Origin: Pseudopyrenochaeta lycopersici | Taxonomy: Eukaryota; Ascomycota; Dothideomycetes; Pleosporales; Pseudopyrenochaetaceae | Assembly (NCBI GenBank): GCA_003313425.1 | Contig: NHZP01000012.1 | Location: 1,240,001-1,304,000 of the forward strand | Reading direction: 5' to 3' | Length of the DNA stretch: 64,000 bases | In this document: in pieces, positions 57,792 to 64,000 of the stretch | Numbering within the stretch: the first letter of the stretch is position 1 | Layout of the letters: every line of letters begins with the position of its first letter | Made by a program: the position numbers and the translations under genes | Notes under the pieces: generated by a model | The model's database searches: none | Told to the model about the DNA's origin: nothing | Seen by the model: only the letters and a program-made list of their open reading frames with translations

Positions 57792-58359
57792 ATGTCAAAC
57801 TCGAGCAACATGGCCACTCCTCAGACTGTCACTCCGCGGACAGGCACGCCGACCGGTGGCAGTAGGACTGTGGAGGCACGGCCGCAACCTGTGCTGCGTC
57901 TCTCTGCGCCCTCGGGCGTGCTTCGGCTACGGGCAGAGCCTACAGAGCAGAGGCACATTCAGTGGGCAGAGGATGTGATTGACAATGAAGGCATGGGCAA
58001 AAAGTCCTCAAAAGGTACCTACTTCCGGATACCCAATTTATGTCTATAGAGCACTAACATTGCACGCAGTATGCTGCATCTACCACAAGCCCCGCGCGGC
58101 CGATGAATCTTCAGAAGACGACTCTTCTGATAACTCTTCTTCCGAGTCAGATTCCGACTCGGAGCCTGACAATAGCACAGCGAGGCCTAGTGGAAGACTG
58201 GGAGGCCGCAGGGGACGACGTCCGCACCAACACGACCATGACCATGGTAAGCATGATCATGATCATGGCGAGGAATCTAGCAAACCACAGAAGCGCAGTC
58301 GCCCACGACGGAAGCCAAGCCCAAATGCCTATGAGAAGATGCCAAAGACTAAAAAATAG
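57792..58359 (+). CDS. YPI1: Type 1 phosphatase inhibitor Ypi1 (PPP1R11 family)
   Basis: Exons 57792..58014 and 58070..58359; 55-nt intron (GTACCT...CACTAAC...CGCAG); 170 residues. The core [21 protein letters not shown] joins across the intron to VCCIYHKPR, the family signature. RHIQW (54-58) fits the RVxF/W docking motif for the PP1 catalytic subunit. The C-terminus is acidic, then contains a His/Asp repeat ([13 protein letters not shown]) and a basic tail. Ypi1 binds Glc7/PP1 and, in yeast, affects mitosis and ion homeostasis. An ATG six codons in (57810) is an alternative start. Confidence 0.93.
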
Positions 58360-59007
58360 GTGTCTGGCACGCAACCCAAACTTCACGACCTTCACGGCGC
58401 CACAACACAGTCTGGCGTGTACGAATCGAGTACGATTTCATTGATTTTTGGGCCGCCATCCCAGCGCGGCGTTTTTAGAGTTTCCCCTTAAGAGATAGCC
58501 ATAGCGGCTTATGACGCATTACTTGCATAGCGACCCGGACAGACTTAGACAGTCTATAAAACATGCCTTTTGATGCTAGATTGTAGACGTATCACGACAA
58601 TGCATATTTGGACATTCTATTCGACAGGTTTTTGAGGCATGTAGCGCCATGTGATTGCATGTGCAAGTTTGCAAGCACTCTAGGATATGCGCGCCTTCGT
58701 TTACCCTCCCTGCTATTTTCATGTTTGACATGTGATTATCTTCCTCCTCTTGTTGGAAGTTCGCTCTGAGGCCGCTTGCAAATTTTCCAGTTGTTGGTCC
58801 AATTGGTGTGTGTGTGTTGGGCTCAACTGCATAAGTCCCTCTAGTCCGTCCAGCCAAGGTTGAACATCTCCCGCGAATCGGATCATGGGCGACATATGCC
58901 TCCAATCGCTTCCGCATTTGCGACTATTCTATCGTCGAGGCCATCCAATAGACTTTTCTTCATCGGCGCAAGGCGCGCGCATGCGATGATACGTTCTACA
59001 AATGTGC
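58360..59007. other. Region between convergent YPI1 and DAD2
   Basis: 648 bp of 3' flanks. No gene supported; one 113-codon minus-strand frame lacks protein-like features. Confidence 0.5.
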
Positions 59008-59583
59008 TCAATCCGCGGTAACACCGGAATTCGCTTGCTCCAACAGAGCAGGTGCATGCTGCGTGGGGATTCGGACCAGTGTCTGAGGGAGAGGGGGCTC
59101 GGGCTCATCTTTCTTTTCTGCATCCTCTTCTTCTTTGGGCTTGGGCAGTTTCGCTGGGTCCAGTAAGACAAAATGCGGCAATTGTGCATCCGGCAGAGAC
59201 TTACTGGAGGCCATGTTTATGGCGCGGAGGACATTGTGCCAATTTGACAGGACTGCTGCGACGGCTGAGAGGGAGACACGTCAACATCATTTCTATCCGA
59301 AGAGCATCCCAGACAAGGGAAGCGCGAGAAAACTTTGGGAACTATGCTACACGACATGTAATTTGGACATACCTTCTGTACCATCGGATAAAGTCTGGAG
59401 TTTATCAGCAAGCGCCTGCATCTGATCTGCCAATCCACCGCTAAGCGCCTGCAAGTCCTTGAGATTTGCGAGTTCGGCCTTCTTCTCTGCGATGCGGGCA
59501 AGCAGCACGGGCGACTGTTGCTGTGAGCCGCCCAGCGACTGATTGCGCAGATGCGACGGGAGTGGCCGCGCGTAATTTGACAT
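59008..59583 (-). CDS. DAD2: DASH/Dam1 complex subunit Dad2
   Basis: Exons 59373..59583, 59205..59264 and 59008..59153; 138 residues. A coiled coil covers about residues 25-75 (ARIAEKKAELANLKDLQALSGGLADQM). The conserved Dad2 block WHNVLRAINMAS then leads across the 51-nt second intron (GTAAGT...CCCAG) to KLPKPK, an acidic stretch and LPQTLVRIPTQHAPALL. That intron is stop-free and in frame, so an unspliced reading adds 17 residues; the spliced form fits the family better. Dad2 is part of the decameric DASH complex that rings spindle microtubules and couples them to kinetochores. Divergent from SGO1 with 310 bp between start codons. Confidence 0.92.
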
Positions 59584-59893
59584 GTTTTTTCCCTTCCAAA
59601 TCTAGCTCTTTCAGGTCTTTTTAGATATGATTCACAAGTCGCGAAAGTTGGTGTTGATTCTGGTTCACGCGTTCGATGCCCCACTCACGTGTCGGCGTTC
59701 CGCGCTGGGCGCCCGACGGCTCTAGCGCGGCCCAGGTGCCGGTTGCTAAGGTAAACAACGCCCCGAACTTCTTCGATTATGACGATAACGACACGGAAAC
59801 AACGAATCACTTAGGCCTTCAAACCGCGACACCGCGCAGCAGAATCAACACTGAAACTCTATACTTAACCTCGACATACCTACCTCTGCGCAC
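59584..59893. promoter_or_regulatory. Shared divergent promoter of DAD2 and SGO1 with MCB/SCB-like sites
   Basis: 310 bp between the two start codons. It contains CGCGAAA at 59640..59646 (SCB-like) and ACGCGT at 59667..59672 (MluI box), 21 bp apart, roughly 60-90 bp upstream of DAD2, plus a CACGTG at about 59687. Motifs are seen directly; cell-cycle control is inference. Confidence 0.5.
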
Positions 59894-62238
59894 ATGGCGC
59901 GCCTGAACGAGCCGCCGATTGCGCCGCCGCCGTCAACAGAGTCGGTTGATGCTGTCAAACGACGATTTTTAAGGCAGAACCGCGAGCTTGCAAAGACAAA
60001 TTCACAACAGTCTATCCGTATTCGTAGCCTCGAGAATGATTGCTCGCGCCTTCTTGCTGAGAACCTCTCGTTGCGGGAGAGTGTGCTGCAGCTACAAAAT
60101 GCTGTCGATTCGCGCCCTGCCTTCGACCACATCGATTCCGTCAAGACACAGCTCGAGGCCAAGATACAGGAGCTTGGTGGCCTTGTAGCGGGGCTTGCAC
60201 GATTAAAGAAGGGAGACGAGAGGGGAAGGAGGAAGAGCCAGGCGGTAGCAAGAAGGAGGAGCGGGGAGCCAAGGCAATGGAGAAGTGGGCTGGGTCTTCA
60301 GGAGGTGGAGAACGGAATGCTACCAACAATTTCAGAGGACAAGTTCTATCCTCGAAGGACTATGGGGTATGTCAATATTGTGCCACTGATGGAGTGCCAT
60401 GTGTAGGACAAAGCCCAGGGCTAACAGATGCCAGTGCCGAGGAGCTTCAGCAGATTTTGGACGACCCAGAGAGCCAATCACCAGATATTGGACCGCCACC
60501 GATATCGCGATTTGAGAATGAAGAGCCTATCGCTTTCAATCCCAGCCCAGCTTCAGAAGACCAGCCAGAAGAGACGGCTGAAAGGGAGCCCGCGTTGTCA
60601 ATCAACCTTGAAACACGTAAGAAGCGGAGAGAGAGCGGTCCCAAACTAAGCACTCGCCGTGTCTCCGTTTTCGAGTCGCCTGAAGAGACTGAGGAGACCG
60701 AGGAGGCCGAGGAGACAGCAACCAAGCCCGCACGGACAGGAGCTAAACGAAAGTTCAGCGTGCAAGAGGACGAAGACAAGCGCCAGCCATCAGTAGAGCC
60801 ATTTAGGTTCAGTCGCAGAAATGCGCCAAGTGCATCAGAAACAGAAGCCTCTAATGACGAGTCGAAGCATCCCTCTTTGGAGCGACCTGTCCTCGGAGCC
60901 AGTAAGTTCGCGAATTATCAGATTGTAAGCAAAGCTAACTCTTCAGAACCCGTCAACACCGACCCCTGTGTTTCTCCCAAGAAACAGCGCTCGTCCCTAC
61001 AGGAGAAACCAGGGAAGAACCCCCCGCCAACGTTGAAATCTCGTGGGCGACCACGGCTAAACATCACTCGAAACGTCACTCAACCTGACCTTCCGCCATT
61101 AGAGATGCCTGAGCCCGTTCCTACCGCTGAGATCATCCTTGATTCTCTGCCGCCCAAAACACCTGCTGTAGAGGATATCTTTTCTCCGCCATCAACTGAG
61201 CCGTCAACACAGAGGCCAGAGAGTAAAGATACGCCACCCCCAGGAGATCTGTCTTCAGCAGATCAGACAGGACAAGGTGCACGCCCTGGACGACGAGCGC
61301 GCCCTCAAGTAAGCTATAAAGAGCCCAGCCTGCACACAAAGATGCGACGCCCAGATGCCAAATTAGTGGACGCGGTTATTGAAAGAAGGACGAGCGTAGA
61401 ACCTCAGACTGCACCACCGACAGTAATCAAACGCGAGTCAAACGGAGATATTACGTGGAAGCCTGTGTCGGCCGTTCCCGGGTCGCGCGGCGAAGAGGAG
61501 ATCGAGGTCGGGAGTCCGCTGAGACAAAAGTTGGATCGAAGAGAAACTAGCCAGGACATGAAAACTTCACCTCCATCAGATAGGCCAGAAGAACGATCGG
61601 CAGCTTCCAAGGCTATATCAGCGCTCATCAATGAGACCAGCACGGCTAAACGAAAGATGGCTGCAGCTTCAATCCAGTCTGTCCCAGACGCGAAACTCAT
61701 ATCAGAACCGTCTGCGTCTTCAAGAACCCAAGACCAGACTGCGTCTAGGAAAGAGCCGATCGTGAAGCAAGAAGTGCAAGAAAAAGATAGACTTGCCGTT
61801 TTCGACTTCACGGACTCGTCGCCTACAGAGATCGCTGCCAACCCCCGTCCACGCATCAATGAATTGGCCAAGGCAGCACGCAATGCTCGTCGTCATTCTG
61901 CCATATCTGCACCTATTCCCTCGATTGCGCACGAGGATCGGAAGGTTGAGAGACCTGAAGGTGCTCTGCCATCATTGCATAAGCGTACTGGTAGTGGCAA
62001 CGTGAAGACCAGTAGTATCACGAGCCAGGGGAAGACTACTAATGTCTCTAGTCTCTCCAGAAGTACATCTGTGTCGAGGCCAAGTTTAAGAGAGAAGAAA
62101 CTCACGGGAACACTTCCAGACAATAGCACTACTGTCGACGACGCTATAGTAGAGAAGGATATGGAGGCGAGGGCTCTGGCTGTGAGCACTTTAAGGGCTG
62201 AAAGGGCAGCTAGCAGGAGAAAGAGTATGATGCTGTAG
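59894..62238 (+). CDS. SGO1: Shugoshin (centromeric cohesin protector)
   Basis: Exons 59894..60366, 60435..60901 and 60947..62238; 743 residues. An N-terminal coiled coil (about 18-75: VKRRFLRQNRELAKTNSQQSI..., LRESVLQLQNAV) is where shugoshins dimerise and bind PP2A. The C-terminal basic SGO motif is VSYKEPSLHTKMRRP at ~434-448, which in other species reads phosphorylated H2A. The rest is disordered and Ser/Pro/Glu-rich. Intron 1: the GTATGT donor at 60367 leaves phase 2, and only acceptors at 60413 or 60434 restore frame; I chose 60434 because CTAAC lies just before it. Intron 2 (45 nt, GTAAGT...GCTAAC...TTCAG) is stop-free and in frame. Divergent from DAD2. Confidence 0.93.
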
Positions 62239-62479
62239 GTAAATTGTACTCTGTTGGATATCAGATGTGCAATCTAGATGTGGCTACGACTTGGATTCTG
62301 GCGTTCTGGTCGCTCTTGTTTCTCATGGCGATGGCGTTTCGCGATGATACCTAAACCCCATCTAAGAATAGGGGCGTTCGTTCTTGCGGCTATATATCAC
62401 TTGGTTCACGAAGACAGCATCTTCACCGGCATTTAGAAACATTGTACTTGTGTGCATAAGCAAATTCCTAATCCAAATT

Positions 62480-63255
62480 TCATATCCCCTTTCCCTTCGC
62501 CTTGCCCTCGCTTTTACTGCTCCCTTCAGCCTTCAACTTCTTCAACGAATCCATATCAATAATCCTCAACTCCGTCCTGGCCCACAGCACAATCATACAT
62601 ATCAACAACGGCAAATACCCGCCCCCAACCATAAAACCCTCACTCCACTCTGCTCCCTGCCACAACTCTAATAGCGCTAGCACGCCACCCACCGCTCTGT
62701 TCGCCACCACAATGTTTTCAGCCAGCAGATCCGCGAGCTCGGTCGATATATACGGCACAGGTCGTCGTCCCGGTTTCGTAGCTTGTTTGTCCCACGGCGC
62801 GACCTTAGCGCCGCGCGTGAACGTATTGGCCGGCTTGCCTTTAATTGCTGCGCTTCCTGCTTTGCTCTTCGTATCTACCACGGCGACTTCTTGCGGTGGG
62901 AGCGGCAGGAAGTACAGCGTGTAGGCGCTTGCGAGGAGACTTGCGATGGCGAGCACACTCGGCAGAACGGTTGTCAGGCTGAAGAGGCGCGGGATGTAGA
63001 GTACAATGGGCGCGAGGGGTAGGACGAGGAGGAGCAGTGTGTATGTGTGTGTTACAGAGGTGTCGTGCGAGGAGAGTGTTGAGATGAGGTTTGCTTGGTC
63101 TGATGGGAGGCGTTAGAAAGAAAAAAAAATTTCCTCTGAAGTTTTAAGCAGCGTGTAAAGTAGGTACCTTGCTCGTCCATACCAGCCTCGACCGCATCCT
63201 CATCATCGGATTCAGAAGGATATTTGAACGTCTTGCGTAGACGTTGTGCAGCCAT
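62480..63255 (-). CDS. Fungal multi-pass membrane protein of unknown function, 235 aa
   Basis: Exons 63168..63255 and 62480..63099; 68-nt intron (GTACCT...CATCAG). The N-terminus is short, cytosolic and acidic (TFKYPSESDDEDAVEAGMDEQ). Two close hydrophobic segments follow (TLLLLVLPLAPIVLYIPRLF and VLAIASLLASAYTLYFLPL). A polar region comes next, with PGRRPVPYISTELADLLAENIVVANRAVGGVLALLEL, then a third segment (YLPLLICMIVLWAR) and a Lys-rich C-terminus. The layout looks conserved in filamentous ascomycetes, but I recognise no named domain. The lysine-rich end could be an ER-retention or membrane-surface tail; this is speculative. Confidence 0.78.
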
Positions 63256-64000
63256 CTTCCTTTCCCGCTTCTAGCTTCCTCAACGTGTCGCGGGGCAGAA
63301 GACAAATATACAGTGCTAGCAGCAGCAGGCAGCAGCTTCTCGATGACCGTAGTGAAATGTGGCTTCTTATAATAATCGCGTAACCACGTTCCGACGCGCG
63401 GGTGAGCGGGAATGCCAGATACGGTGACGTTTGTGGGGGGGAAGCATGGACCAATTCTGGACCCTGCATTGTCCACGCACCGAGGCACCAAGGACGAAGG
63501 GGACTTCAAAGGGGCGTCCGCCAACCTCCAAGCACAATACTGCCATGGGATCCCAAATCGCATATGAAAGTTTTGATTTCTCTTGAAAATGCATAACACT
63601 GCTTCCTTGTCGATTTGTACGCAGATCGCTCCAGGTAGACGACCATTGTTCTCCCCCATTTGCTTGATTCATCACCATTTCACCCAATGGATGGTAAGGC
63701 ATGGTGCAGTAGCAAAACTAAGATTGCTCCATCTCCCAAGCTTCCAAGCATAAGGTTAAGACGTACCATGTGCCGATAGTGGCTAGAGGCATTAGATCAT
63801 GTGTATTTGTTGCCTTCACTTTGGTCTGGTTTAGGCTTGGAGCACAACTCTCCGACCATGTTGACCCTCCTGATCCCTTGTCTTTTCTTAGGTCATCAAT
63901 CTGAGACTTTTCTACACTGCTATCATTTGCCTCCTTGGTTAGACTCTTTCCCAAACCTCTTTGCTTTGCGTATTGGCCTTCTGAGTCTGTAATTCATCGT
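63256..64000. other. Right-end intergenic region, no gene recognised
   Basis: 745 bp upstream of the membrane-protein gene. The minus-strand frame of 171 codons at 63144..63659 overlaps its first exon in another frame and is taken as chance. Any gene starting beyond 64000 cannot be judged. Confidence 0.45.

Noticed and set aside
1..64000. Transposons, terminal repeats, CRISPR or RIP-scarred tracts
   Set aside because: No transposase or polymerase motif, no long direct or inverted repeat and no strongly AT-biased block was seen by eye; a repeat-library search would be needed to exclude short remnants.

Overview
The window is nuclear DNA of a filamentous ascomycete (Pezizomycotina, probably a dothideomycete-type genome). 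I infer this from many short introns (about 45-136 nt, GT...AG, CTAAC/CTGAC-like branch sites), a Zn2Cys6 regulator, an RTA1-family protein, a SUR7/PalI membrane protein, a CYS-3/MetR-type bZIP protein, a DASH subunit and a fungal shugoshin. I support 25 protein genes. No rRNA, tRNA, CRISPR, intact transposon or plasmid feature is recognisable. All exon joins are read by eye. Each spliced CDS was checked to be a multiple of three, but none was checked against transcripts.

Layout: 0-7 kb is gene dense: the 3' end of a HEL117-like nuclear protein, a DUF4870-type membrane protein, a TANGO2/NRDE protein, a cysteine-rich unknown and a RING-CH membrane E3 ligase. 7-21.5 kb is looser: an RTA1-family transporter with an odd in-frame stop, a convergent Zn2Cys6 factor, an ABM-like barrel protein, a 5.6-kb gap with possible gene debris, a secreted intradiol dioxygenase and a rhodanese. 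22-26 kb holds a Cdc25-type RasGEF with an SH3 domain. 26-34.2 kb is an 8.2-kb stretch with no supported gene.

34-50.7 kb is dense again: PSF2 and ALG10 (divergent), a C2H2 protein, VTC1 and a Tctex-type dynein light chain (divergent), a MetR-like bZIP, CHL4/CENP-N, a small unknown and a SUR7-family protein. A Skg6-like single-pass membrane protein (52-54.3 kb) is followed by 3.5 kb of gene-poor DNA. The right end carries the PP1 inhibitor YPI1, the divergent pair DAD2-SGO1 and a multi-pass membrane unknown.

How they work together: most genes are independent housekeeping genes. The notable theme is chromosome replication and segregation: PSF2 (GINS), CHL4 (inner kinetochore), DAD2 (DASH), SGO1 (cohesin protector) and YPI1 (PP1 regulator) lie within about 28 kb. 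MluI-box-like ACGCG(T) sites lie just upstream of PSF2, CHL4 and the DAD2/SGO1 pair. I found no convincing new molecular system. The best leads are the DAD2-SGO1 shared promoter, the RTA1 stop codon, the possible second start of the MetR gene inside its intron, and non-canonical GTC splice donors.
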